Below are positions 33,674 to 44,382 of a stretch of 64,000 nucleotides of DNA, piece after piece. The position numbers were made by a program, and so were the translations under genes. The stretch's first letter is position 1. Every line of letters starts with the position of its first letter. The notes beneath the pieces were generated by a model. The model was not told the DNA's origin. It was given only the letters and a program-made list of their open reading frames with translations, and did not search any database. The stretch lies in contig JAWNZC010000468.1 in the NCBI GenBank assembly GCA_035771165.1, forward strand, positions 899,501-963,500, read 5' to 3'. Source of the stretch: Paragorgia papillata (taxonomy: Eukaryota; Cnidaria; Anthozoa; Scleralcyonacea; Coralliidae).

Positions 33674-34230
33674 TAATTGTACTTTGCATTATACTGTATG
33701 GCAATTTTCGCTCTAATTTGGGGGAATTCTATTGTGTTAATTAACTTAATTAAAATAATTTATCCAATAGAGGGCGTATGTGTTTTCTCTTTGTATATTT
33801 CTTGTGTTACTATCCATGTGAACTACTTCAAAATACAGTTGGGATTAAGTCTCAGACACATGTATAGCATTCTAAACCGGTACTTGGCGGTACAGTAGCA
33901 AACTTTAATCAAAGCCTAAATTGCCATTGTAATGCTTTAAGATTTTTGAAATCTTGTTCAGAGGAACACAAGTGTTATGTGTGTGTCAAAAAATGTGTGA
34001 TTGAGTTTCTGTTAACTTACACACTTTAACAGATATTCTACTATAAAATAGGATTCAAACTGGCGATGTTCTGTTTATGTTTCTTGGGGCAGCAATTATG
34101 TTGTGTACAATTTGCAGGGCTTCAATATAAATGTCCATTCCCATCTCTGTTGATAGTGCCAAGGGATCTACAGTCTCTTGAAGTTGGAGTATGAATTGGC
34201 TTGCATGGGCAACATTAATAGGTGGCACAA

Positions 34231-35594
34231 CTACATTATTTTCAGATTCTTCAAAGGGAGATGAGATGGACCTTCAGGATCATAACCATAATAATCTAAA
34301 TCATCAGGGGTTTCATCTAGTTCTTCTTGTGGTAAAGGATTAGCTTCGTTCATCATCCCATTTACCCACATTTGGTAGGGGGACCAATTGTTCGCTGTGT
34401 GAATGCCATGATTATTGAAAGCTTCCATATATTCGTGGAGGGCTTCGCTTATCCTTGGTAAAAAAACATGGTGTAGCATAAACATATGGATGGAGTTTTC
34501 GAGGTTAAGAATGCCTGAATCCTCCATGGCATAAAACACATAATAAAAGATATGAAGAACGCAGCGGAACACCTCCCTCCAAAGTCGCTCGATCCTTTGG
34601 TTGTGCGTTGATGATCCAGCAATAAAGCTACCTCTGTTTTCTCCTCTTGCTTCCACCATAGCGTCGCACACCATTACGTTTCCCACGCCTCTGTCTACCC
34701 GGATCCGAGAAGGCCACAGTCCCCGATCTCTCTCAATGGCATTTAAAAATAGTGACAGAACTGTCTGGGATAAATTATTTGAGCTGCATTCCAGAAATAT
34801 TATTCTCCTGGAGTACCCATCAATGCAGCCATGAACAACAATTTCCTAACGTATTAGGGAATGATGTCCACCTATGTGCCACAACGAATTGGGCCAAGGC
34901 ACATGGTATTTCCTTCGTGTCACAACCACACCCCATCGCAGTGCTGAGTTCACTGGGTCAAGCCTTGAAATGCTCTCACGAACTCTGCTTCTTTGTACTC
35001 GTAAGCCAAATGAGCGTAAATAGCCTGTCATATACGCTTGTCCTGTAGTGTTTCCATGCCGATTCATGTAATCTGAAATGATTGCATCTAGCTCATCGTC
35101 AGACATCAAGCTAAACTCGCTCAAGGATTTCAGACCAAATTCTTTAACTCTCCTGTGCACAGTCCATCTGGATACGCCTAACAGCTTTGCTATTTTTCTC
35201 CAGGAAAATCCAAATCCTCGAAGATCTTCTAACATTTCCATAGAAATTTTGAACAATGGTCACCCAGGTCCGCCTGTACAATCAGCAGTACATTGTCCTT
35301 GGGCAGTAGTTGTTGGCCTTGTGGAGAATTCCAGAAGATGTTGTTGTAGACAAACCAAGACATCAGAAAACGCATTCGAAAGGGAAGCCCATTGTTGTTG
35401 ATCGTCGCTTTCTATTACAGACAGAGATCTCAAAAAGCTTACAGCTCGATCAACAACAACTATTGACATCTGCATAGCATTTGTATCACCAACATTTTCA
35501 AGATGGGATACATATTCTCAGCCCTATCCAATATCGACAAAAGAAAATTTGACAATTCTTCTTCGGAGTTGGGAACGCTAGAACTGATACTCAT
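34231..35594 (-). pseudogene. element A IS3EU-like DDE transposase, inactivated
   Basis: The likely start is ATG 35594-35592. An N-terminal helical region (VDRAVSFLRSL) is followed by a helix-turn-helix (GFSWRKIAKLLGVSRWTVHR), then RVQRSRVRESISRLDP and an integrase core. Catalytic positions: the first Asp of the W-H-I/L-D-G motif is Gly (WHIGGHHS, codon 34870-34872), the second Asp is kept in IRVDRGVGN, and the Glu in HNQRIERLW. In-frame stops occur at 35258-35260 (TGA where GRP is expected, CGA to TGA) and 34846-34848 (TAG where the IRW Trp is expected), plus a frameshift near 35500. The copy is therefore dead. Family assignment rests on similarity to the element B transposase and, from memory, to IS3EU/rve-type transposases. 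Confidence 0.8.
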
Positions 35595-35752
35595 TTACCA
35601 ACAAAACGAAACGGAGCAAACGCTGCTGCTATTGTACTATGAAGAAAGCTATGGTGGACAGTAATCAACATTCAACATGGAAGATATTGGCCAATCTCGT
35701 TCCCAGAGCCAAATATGCCCGGCCGCGCGGGCAAATCAAATGGCTCTGGAAC

Positions 35753-36245
35753 GAAAATGTCTTGAATTGAATAAAAAGTTCTTGAATTGAATAAAAAGTT
35801 CTTGAATTGAATAAAAAGTTCTTGAATTGAATAAAAAGTTCTTGAATTGAAAAAAATATTCCTTGAATTGAATAAAATATTCCTTGAATTGAATAAAAAG
35901 TTCTTGAATTGAATAAAAAGTTCTTGAATTGAATAAAAAGTTCTTGAATTGAATAAAATATTCCTTGAATTGAATAAAAAGTTCTTGAATTGAATAAAAA
36001 AGTCTTGAATTGATTAAAAAGTTCTTGAATTGAATAAAAATTTCTTGAATTGAATAAAATATTCCTTGAATTGAATAAAATATTCCTTGAATTGAATAAA
36101 AAGTTCTTGAATTGAATAAAATATTCCTTGAATTGAATAAAAAGTTCTTGAATTGAATAAAAAGTTCTTGAATTGAATAAAAAGTTCTTGAATTGAAAAA
36201 AATATTCCTTGAATTGAATAAAATATTCCTTGAATTGAATAAAAA
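35753..36245. repeat. right array of element A (inverted relative to the left array)
   Basis: About 22 units of CTTGAATTGAATAAAAAGTT and CCTTGAATTGAATAAAATATT, the exact reverse complement of the left array's two forms. One variant unit has AAAAAAATATTC. Confidence 0.95.
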
Positions 36246-38590
36246 TGCATGGAGAAGATTCTGCTCTTCATTCAAGGGCATCGGTGGATCTTTGTAATGC
36301 CCTGGCTGGGGTTGCACGACGCTTGTGCACTTCGGTTGTTCATCCTGAAGGTATACCGGCCTTTGTGGCGTGTCGTTCAATTCCGCTGGATAAGAACCCT
36401 GGAATACGTCCGATTGGGATTGGTGAAGTCCCAAGGCGTATAGTTGCAAAATCGATTCTTGGCGTAATAGGAAATGACATCCAGGCGGCAGCGGGACCAC
36501 TTCAGGCATGTGCAGGACATGAGGCTGGATGTGAAGCAGCAATTCATGCTATGAAAGAGATTCAATCATTACAAGAAACAGAAGTAATTCTGTTGGTGGA
36601 TGCCAAAAATGCTTTTAACACCATCAATAGACAAGCGGCTTTGCACCATATTAAAGTCATATGTCCTGCGATATCAACAGTGCAAAGTAATACCTATCAG
36701 AAACCAATTAGACTATTTGTTACAGGAGGAGAAGAGATACAATCAACGGAAGGAATTACCCAGGGCGATCCACTTGCGATGGCTATGTACGCACTAGCCA
36801 TCTCACCCTTAATTCAGAAGCTAAGATTAAATGAGCCCAACGTAAAACAAGTATGGTTCGCCGATGACTCCATAGCGGCAGGAAAAGTCAAGGTGGTAAG
36901 GAGATGGTGGTCTTGTCTAACAACCGTAGGACCGCAAATAGGCTACTTTCCCAACCCAAGTAAAACGCACCTAGTCGTGAAACCAGGGTTTGTAGAAGAA
37001 CCCAGAAACATATTTGAAGGAACAGGAATCGTGTTAACGACAGAAGGTCAATGGCCTTCTTGGTTCCACTGTTGGTACAACCAAGTTTGGTAAAGGGTTT
37101 GTAGCTGATAAAGTGGAGAGCTTCGTAGAAGAGATTGACACACTTTCCAAAATTGCTGACATATACCCCCTCAAGCAGCGTATGCAGCTTTTTCTCACGG
37201 GATTGTTGGAAAGTGGAGATATATAATGCAGACAAATAGGGATATAAACGCTTTATTTCAACCTCTGGAAGATGTAATCAATCAAACTTTTATTCCTGCA
37301 CTAACAGGCAGAGGACAATGCTCAGAAGAAGAAAGAACTCTTCTCTCCTTACCGCTTCGATATGGGGGTCTCAATATAATCAGCACAACCACCATGGCAA
37401 ATGCTGAATTCAACTCCTCGCAAAAGATCAGTGAGCCCTTAAAAGAGAGGATTGTAGACCAACGGGAATCGTTCACGAAACCACAACTTCAATCCATAAA
37501 AAACGATCTGCGTAAACAAAAACTGCAAGAAATCGAGAATTCAGCTATGCAAGTCAGAGAGAGTTTGCCGCAATCTAAGCAAAGAATGATGGATCTAGCC
37601 TGTGAAAAAGGAGCCTCTTCATGGTTGTCAGCATTGCCACTGCAAGATCAAGGATACGACCTGAATGAAGGGGAGTTTCGGGATGCGATCAGTGTTAGAT
37701 ATGGTTGGCAACTGAAAAAATGTACCTCTTCATTGTAAATGTGGGGGAAGTTTTAAAGCTGATCATGCCATGATATGCCCTGTTGGAGGATTACCAATTG
37801 TTAGGCATAATGAGATAGGAGATATAACGACCGACTGGCTTAATGAAATTTGTTCCGACGTGGAAAAAGAGCCACAACTTCAACCACTTACTGGCGAGAC
37901 CATTCTACCAAGGACAGCCAATAAGAGAGATGATGCTAGAGCAGATATACGTGCTAAAGGTTTTTGGAGTAAGCAGCAGGATGCATTTTTTGATGTAAGG
38001 GTGTTCCATCCCAACGCACCTAGCTACCGAAACACAAGTATTCCAGCACTGCACAGACAACATGAATTGGGAAAGAAGAGAGAGTATGGAGACCGAATTA
38101 GAGAGGTCGAACACGCGTCATTTACGCCTTTAGTATTTTCAACTACTGGTGGACTTGCGAAAGAAACCACAGTAGCATATAAACGTATAGCGGAAATGCT
38201 AGCACTAGAGCGCAAATCAAAATACACTACCTTAACATGGATGCGATGCATATTGTCATTTGCCTTTATTAGATGTGCGGTGAAGGCGATAAGGGGTAGT
38301 AGATGCTCCACGCCACATCGCATGCCAGATGCCAACATTGAACTAGGTTTTATAGAAGGTCGATTAGCAAAATTGTAATTTTTTATGGACGATGAATTTT
38401 TTCTTATTTTTTCTTATGAGGAAATTTTGTTAATAGAATTTCCTTTTTAATTTTTTAGATGTGTCTTTAGTATAATTATTTGTAAATTATAGTGTTATTT
38501 ACTATTTATATTATTTTGCAGATGTATCTGAGTTTTTTAGTGAATAAAGTATTATTATTATTTAAATTAAAAAAATTATTATTATTATTA
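36246..38590 (+). mobile_element. non-LTR retrotransposon with RT, CCHC and restriction-like endonuclease
   Basis: Frame 36245-37093 encodes a 5'-truncated RT: RSIPLDKNPGIRPIGIGEVP, LLVDAKNAFNTINRQAA (first Asp), STEGITQGDPLAMAMYA and VWFADDSIAAGK (FADD intact). Frame 37226-37738 is the thumb/linker. A shifted frame near 37715-37790 gives HCKCGGSFKADHAMICPVGG, a C-x-C-x8-H-x4-C motif like that of R2 elements, and 37770-38378 ends with a nuclease-like DIRAKGFWSKQQDAFFDVRV. RT, then CCHC, then PD-(D/E)XK is the layout of restriction-endonuclease-type (R2-group) elements. Frameshifts near 37090-37220 and 37735 inactivate it. The 3' tail has AATAAA and a TTA microsatellite. The left end is cut by element A. 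Confidence 0.8.
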
Positions 38591-39255
38591 TTAGATATGA
38601 ATCTAATCTCCAAACTAACGTTGATCGGAAAAGAGCAAGATACAGGGATGTAATTACACAGCAAAAGGAACATTTTAAAACTGTCAAATTTGTAAATTTA
38701 TCAATCAGTTCCTTAGGTGTTTTCTCAAATGAATTTCGTACCTTTTTGGAGATGTTAAACGATCTAGGTCTTGATAAAAAACACCAAAATTTTTGTATTA
38801 AGAAAATAATGTCTATCGCCATTAGAACAACATACTATATATTTTGTTGTAGAAACAAGGATTGAACAAATCCAGACTTAATGAACATTTGAAGATACAG
38901 TTTAAATTCATATTTTTCTATATAGTTGTAAACAATAAATAGGTTCAAGTAGTCAATTATAAATTACCTTAATTAGTGAGATTTATAATTGTATATATAT
39001 ATAAAGTATTTCAATAAAATTTCCATTATTGTTATTATTATTGTTATTATTATTGTTATTATTAATATTATTATTTTATATTATTATATTAGTAAATTAC
39101 TTTATTATTTGAAAGTAGTCGTCCGCCGTCCGCCTTTTATCTACACCCACTGAGAAGACACAAAGACCATCAATGCTGGCCTCAAATTTGGCGGAGTACC
39201 CTTCATGATACTCGACATGATGGTGTTGGATTGCCAACATGGTGTTGATAGACAC
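38591..39255. other. no gene seen; simple repeats
   Basis: AT-rich with TTATTG/TTA microsatellite at about 39025-39085. The last 130 bp before the foldback element do not match the flank of foldback 2, so the original left neighbour has been replaced. Confidence 0.5.
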
Positions 39256-41973
39256 ACCAGTGTGAAGGTAGCCTCACATTCGGTCTCGGATTCGGCCTCG
39301 GATTCAGCCTCGGATTCAGCCTCGGATTCGCAAAGCAAATATTTCACCTTAAATAATTCCCTCAATAATCAACCGATCGGCACACACGATACACCAAATT
39401 AAAGCTTATTATTCTATCTTTCTGGCCCAAGACTAATGGCGTTCGTTTGAACAATTTGTTGAGGAAAAAAATAACGATTTAATATAAAGTATCCACTTTT
39501 TAGGTAAACAAATAGAGAAAATTCGCCGGGACGGCTTTGGGGGAAAAAATCCGATGGCTTCCCTTACTTTTTAATGCCCTTGCTATACATGAAAATGAAG
39601 CTCATTCTATCGTCTCGCTGGCCCAAGAAAAACTAGAAGTGGCCCAGATCTGGTTCAAGATATATTTCAGCGAGCCAAATTCACTTGTAGCCGACATGAC
39701 TCTTTGGGGGGAAAATTGCTTCTTTTAATTTTAACCGGCTTTCATATCTATCAAAATGATGCTCATTCTATCTTCTTGCTGGCCCAAGAAAAAATAGAAG
39801 TGGCCCAGATCTGGTTCAAGAGTTATTCGCTTTTAAAACGAGATGCCCAAACTATCAATTACAGCGCGCCGGAAATAGAATTCTTTATTAACTGTACAGT
39901 AGTTGCCGACTTAGTCCTTGGGGGGGGAAATTTCGATGGCTTCTGTTTTTTGTAACCGGCTTTCCTATATATCAAAATGAAGCTCATTCTATCTTCTTGC
40001 TGGCCCAAGAAAAATTAGAAGTGGCCCAGATCTGGTTCAAGAGTTATTCGCAAACGCCGAAACTGTGAAGGTATCACCACATTCACTTGGGGGGAAAATT
40101 TCGATGGCTTATTCTAATTTTAACCGGCTTTCCTATATATCAAAATGAAGCTCATTCTATCCTCCTGCCGGCCCAAGAAAAATTAGAAGTGGCCCAGATC
40201 TGGTTCAAGAGTTATTCGCTTTTAAAGCGAGACGCCCATATTGTTAATTACACAGCGCGCTAAAAATAGAACACGTTATTATTAAATTCGTCCGGATGGT
40301 CTTGGGGGGAAAATTTCGATGGCTTCTTTAAATTTTAAACGGGTTTCCTATATATCAAATTGAAGCTCATTATATCGTCTTGCTGGCCCAATAAAAGTCA
40401 GAAGTGGCCCAGATCTGGTTCAAGAGTTATTTCGCAAACGCCGAAACTGTGAAGGTATCACCACATTCACTTGGGGGAAAAATTTCGATGCCTTCTTTTA
40501 ATTTTAACTGGCTTTCTTATATATCAAAATGAAAAATTAGAAGTGGCCCAGATCTGGTTCAAGAGTTATTCGCGTTTAAAGCGAGAAGCCCAAACTGTCA
40601 ATTACAGCCTGCCGGAACTCATATGTCAAGGATAATTTTAATGGGAAAAAAAATTGGGGGTCACCAAAGTTTTTTCCGAATTAAATTAGTTTGAAGGGTA
40701 ATTGGCAGCCATTTTGGAACGTCATTGTTGCCATAGCAACAACTGTTGCAATTTATTTGGTAGCAGTTTTTGATTGTCAGACTGTTTAACTATGCATAAC
40801 ATTTAGTTTTATTCTTTTTCGAATTGCTTAATCACGTGTTTTGGACTCTCAAACTTGTATTTTCCATTTTTCAAGAAACTGTATGGAGCCACCTTAATAA
40901 AGATTTCTACTTCCGGCGCGATGTAATAGCGAACAACTCTTGAACCAGCTATGGGCCACTTCTAATTTTCCTTGGGCCAGCAAGAGGATAGAAAGAGCTT
41001 CATTTTGATATAGAGCAAAGTCAGTTAAAAGTTATAGAAGGCATCGAAATTTTCCAAAAAAAAACACCCCAACGAATTTAATAACAAAGTGTTCTATTTC
41101 AGCTCGCTGTGTGATCAGCGGTTCGGGCGTCCCGCTTTAAAAGCTAATAACTCTTTAACCAGATCTGGGCCACTACTAATTTTTCTTGGGCCAGCAAGAA
41201 GATAGAATGAGCTTTAATTTGATTTATGGGAAAGCCGGTTAAAATTTAAAGAAGCCATCGAAATTTTCCCCCCAAGACCATCCCGACGAATTTAATAATA
41301 AAGTGTTCTATTTTTAGCGCGCTGTGTAATTAACAATATGGGCGTCTCGCTTTAAAAGCGAATAACTCTTGAACCAGACCTGGGCCACTTCTAATTTTTC
41401 TTGGGCCAGCAAGACGATAGAATGAGCTTCATTTTGATATATAGGAAAGCCAGCTAAAAATAACAGAAGCCATCGAAATCCCCCCCCCCCCCCCAAGGGC
41501 TATATCGGCAACTACACTTAATAAAGATTTGTATTTCCGGTGCGCGGAAATTGACAGTTTGGGCGTCTCGCTTTAAATGCGAATAACTCTTGAACCAGAT
41601 ATGGGCCACTTCTAATTTTCCTTGGGCCAGCAAGAGGATAGAAAGAGCTTCATTTTGATATAGAGCAATGTCAGTTAAAAGTTATAGAAGGCATCGAAAT
41701 TTTTCCCCCAAGACCGAAGAGCGAGTACTTTCTAGTAAATCGTTATTTTTCTCCTCTATAAATTGTTGAAACAAACGCCGTTAATCTTGGGCCAGAAAGA
41801 TAGAATAATAAGCTTTAATTTGGTGTATCGTGTGTGCCGATCGGTTCATTATTGAAGTAATTATTGAAGGTGAAATATTTGCTTTGCGAATGTGGTGATG
41901 AATCTGGTGATGAATCTGGTGATGAATCTGGTGATGAATCCGAGGATGAATGTGGTGATACCTTCACACTGGT
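39256..41973. mobile_element. foldback element 1 (2.7 kb, long inverted repeats)
   Basis: It begins ACCAGTGTGAAGG and ends with the reverse complement. The left arm (to about 40.6 kb) repeats a 150-200 bp unit about six times in direct order (GGGGAAAATTTCGATGGCTT, GGCCCAAGAAAAATTAGAAG, AGATCTGGTTCAAGAGTTAT). The right arm (from about 40.9 kb) carries the same unit four times inverted. The centre has ATTGGCAGCCATTTTGGAAC. The same element in shorter form lies at 61949-63354. ORFs in the unit (LAQEKLEVAQIWFKSYS) recur on both strands with the repeat and have no start context, so I do not call a gene. No transposase is present. Confidence 0.85.
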
Positions 41974-42642
41974 AAATACTAATGATGTCCAAGGGAAGAT
42001 TATTTTGTAGTGGTCTAATATAAATCTTTGCTTGTCCACACATTTCCTTTAACCTGTTTGGTGTGTACGGTGGCTTCATAGTGTGAAATCCTGCATCTTT
42101 TCCATGCTGGTGCAGCATCAACTCGTAACCTCCCGCTTCACTGAGTTTGGGATATTTTTCAACAATTTTTTTGTGAAAATGATCAGTTCCTTCTTCTAAG
42201 TCCCGCATTACAGAGAGCTGTGCGATCCTTTACAGAGGTGGCAGGAAGTTCATGTCTTGTGGATGCCAAACAAACAAACTTTAAAGTGGTGGTTTTAACT
42301 CTTTTCCCATTTCTGGTGTTATTACGTCTCTTGTTGTAATTTGGAGTAAAGAGCTTTTTGTGTTCTGCAACAACTGATGAAATGACTGCAGGGTTTCTCA
42401 CATTGCTATTCACATTGGCTGGTGGTGTCAAGGTTCTCCCTTGGCCCAAAGGTAAAGTGCTGGATGTTGGCTGTGCATCTGGTTCACCAGTCTGTTGAGC
42501 CAAGGGACTGGGAGTTGGAGCAGCTGGTAAGAAAAGAAAATTTTTCAAACTCATTTTTTGATAAACAGGGTTATACTGTAACTAGTCTGTCTGCAGATCA
42601 AGATTCAGATATTTCACAGAATTTCCAAGACCATCCGCCATC
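41974..42642 (-). pseudogene. element C: N-terminal exons of a HECT-transposon gene
   Basis: A candidate first exon starts at ATG 42642 (MADGLGNSVKYLNLDL). A second exon starts after TTTCTTACCAG at 42523 and reads PSPLAQQTGEPDAQPTSS, VKTTTLKFVCLASTRHELPA, SVKDRTALCNAGL, then after a deletion KYPKLSEAGGYELMLHQ and KEMCGQAKIYIRPLQNNLPL, ending at the foldback element. This N-terminal domain (FVCLA, LCNAGLG, GGYELM, IYIRPLQ) is, from memory, the one found upstream of HECT domains in transposon-borne genes of fish and invertebrates. The HECT part is absent here. A 29-nt deletion near 42200 relative to element D shifts the frame. Confidence 0.7.
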
Positions 42643-42766
42643 TTCCCCGAAGTGAACACCATGCGTTTGGTTCGGAATTGATTCGCATTCAGTCGTCGAC
42701 TCGCGAATCTGATTCGGAGAAGCGGTCAGCGGTGTTTTCATATCTTCGTTGACTGCTTTTGAAAAG

Positions 42767-42960
42767 TTCAATGTTGAAAAGTTGCATGTTGAAAAGTTGC
42801 ATGTTGAAAGGTTGAATGTTGAAAAGTTTAATGTTGAAAAGTTTAATGTTGAAAAGTTGCATGTTGAAAAGTTGCATGTTGAAAAGTTGCATATTGAAAA
42901 GTTGCATGTTGAAAAGTTGCATGTTGAAAAGTTGCATGTTGAATTGAAAAACGTTGCATG
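42767..42960. repeat. 15-bp minisatellite (GTTGAAAAGTTGCAT)
   Basis: About 13 units, with GTTTAAT and GTTGAAT variants in the middle. It lies just upstream of the element C first exon, the position occupied by terminal tandem arrays in elements A and B. Confidence 0.95.
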
Positions 42961-42964
42961 TTGA

Positions 42965-43418
42965 ATACGAAAAGTATAATGTTGGAAATACAAAGATGTG
43001 TGGAATATGTAATGTTCAATGTTAAAAGTGTAATCATTATCTGAATGAATTTTGGCGGCGATCGGACTCCATAGTTTGCGTCTTTTGTTCTGTACAGTTG
43101 TGACTGTTTCCGTTACGTCAGATTTCGATGTATCTCCTGTCGTCTCTACATGTCGTTTGCGTCTTTTGTTTTGTGCAGTAGTTGTGAGTGTTTCCGATAC
43201 CGTTGGCGTTTCGTCAGATTTCGTTGTATCTTCCGTTTTTCCTTCCTTTGTGCTTTTACGTTTGTTTGTAATTGTGTCCGTGGATGTTGGTGTTGGTGCG
43301 CTTGACGTACATGGTTGTACTGTTGTTGTTACTGGCGTTTCTTTGTTGGTGTCTGGCGCAGTACTGTCGGAGCTGTCACTGTCAAAAGTCTCCTCGTCAG
43401 AAGTGTCACTGTCCTAGT
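42965..43418. other. no gene called; diverged duplication
   Basis: Two imperfect copies of a segment containing TTTGCGTCTTTTGTT and GTCAGATTTCG (about 43075-43130 and 43155-43230). Open frames on the plus strand are Val/Ser-rich and overlap the direction of the 43419 gene; I see no domain. Confidence 0.4.
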
Positions 43419-44132
43419 TCATTTGTGTTGTGCGTGTTGCAGTTTGTTTCGGTTGTTCGTATGAGCTCCGTAATTCGTCGAGGTTTCTTCTGGTGCGTTG
43501 CGTGGTCTGTGATGGACCGGGTCGTTTGTGCATGTTACGTTTAAATATTGCGTTAGTGCTCTGATGTCCCTTCCTCTTTTAAATTCTGTAGAGTCAGGGT
43601 CTGCCGCAACCAGTTTATCGGAGTACTCTTCTGGATTACTCGAGAGGTCACGGGCCATCATGTACTGTATGCCCATTATGAACATTGACCCACCGATTTC
43701 GAACATCTCCTCCATGGTGTTATGGATCGTCGTCGAAGGATTAAAGAGGGTTTCCAACACGGTACGTATATCATGACGTGTTGGATTTGGATTTGCAGAT
43801 TTGGTGTTTAATTCTGTCAGACTGATTAGGAATGGCTGCATTTCATTTTTGAGGTTCGAGATCTTCGACTGCCTGAGGAGGGGATTGCTGCTCTGCGCCA
43901 GGAATTCCACGTTTTCTACCATTGTTGTGGCAAACTCACTCATGGCTATTTTCGGCCTTTTCAGCCACTCGCAGCTCTTCGGGTGTATACGTTTCATTAA
44001 CGTCATGTGGTTGGGTGTCGAATTAGCAAATCCATAAGGTTTCAAGAAGTTAGATGGAAAGTGTTCAAAAAAAGATGTTCCCCCTGGTGATGCCACAGAT
44101 GACGGATTTGATTTCGATTGACGTCTGTACAT
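43419..44132 (-). CDS. unrecognised ORF next to helicase element
   Basis: An open frame of about 237 codons with a convincing protein composition. It has a Lys/Arg/Pro-rich N-terminal part (HPKSCEWLKRPKIAMSEFAT), helical middle sections (LLRQSKISNLKNEMQPFLIS, VLETLFNPSTTIHNTMEEMF), GGSMFIMGIQYMMARDL, and an Asn/Thr/His-rich tail. I do not recognise it. It lies downstream of the helicase on the same strand with about 250 nt between, so it may be a second gene or a later exon of the same element. The N-terminus may be an exon: an AG is present near 44133. Confidence 0.45.
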   Translation of the reverse strand: MYRRQSKSNPSSVASPGGTSFFEHFPSNFLKPYGFANSTPNHMTLMKRIHPKSCEWLKRPKIAMSEFATTMVENVEFLAQSSNPLLRQSKISNLKNEMQPFLISLTELNTKSANPNPTRHDIRTVLETLFNPSTTIHNTMEEMFEIGGSMFIMGIQYMMARDLSSNPEEYSDKLVAADPDSTEFKRGRDIRALTQYLNVTCTNDPVHHRPRNAPEETSTNYGAHTNNRNKLQHAQHK

Positions 44133-44382
44133 CTGGAAAATGGAAATGGACTGTTAATTTTCAGTTGAGTGTTACAGGTATGGCAAGCATGACAATTTAC
44201 TTTCTTACGAGAAGAGTGAAGTTAATAATCGTATCTTTAATAAGTAATAATGTTGTCTTTAACGTTTTTCATGTATGTCAGGTGCATCATATTTTTTTCC
44301 TCATTTAGGTAAAAGTGTAAGTGACACGTGAGTGTGTTCACGACCAGATCGTTGATATGGTTTGCTGCTCTATTTGTGAAGG

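Larger units (their letters stand above)
28177..36245. mobile_element. element A: HECT/IS3EU-like transposon with tandem-repeat inverted ends
   Basis: Two arrays of the same 20-24 bp unit in opposite orientation bound about 7 kb. Just inside both arrays lie related inverted sequences (TTCTCGTTCCCAGGGCT on the left and a TTTCGTTCCAGAGCC counterpart on the right). Inside are a spliced HECT gene (plus) starting at the left end and an integrase-type transposase (minus) starting at the right end, converging. This matches element B gene for gene. The left flank is Gypsy pol and the right flank a different retrotransposon, and no clear target-site duplication was found, so outer boundaries are uncertain by tens of bases. 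Confidence 0.75.

Noticed and set aside
39537..41496. Recurring ORF (LAQEKLEVAQIWFKSYS) in the foldback arms
   Set aside because: It repeats with the DNA module on both strands and in every copy, with differing ends and no proper start; better explained as repeat shadow.
42749..42964. ORFs of repeated KLHVE or QLFNM units
   Set aside because: Artefact of the 15-bp minisatellite.
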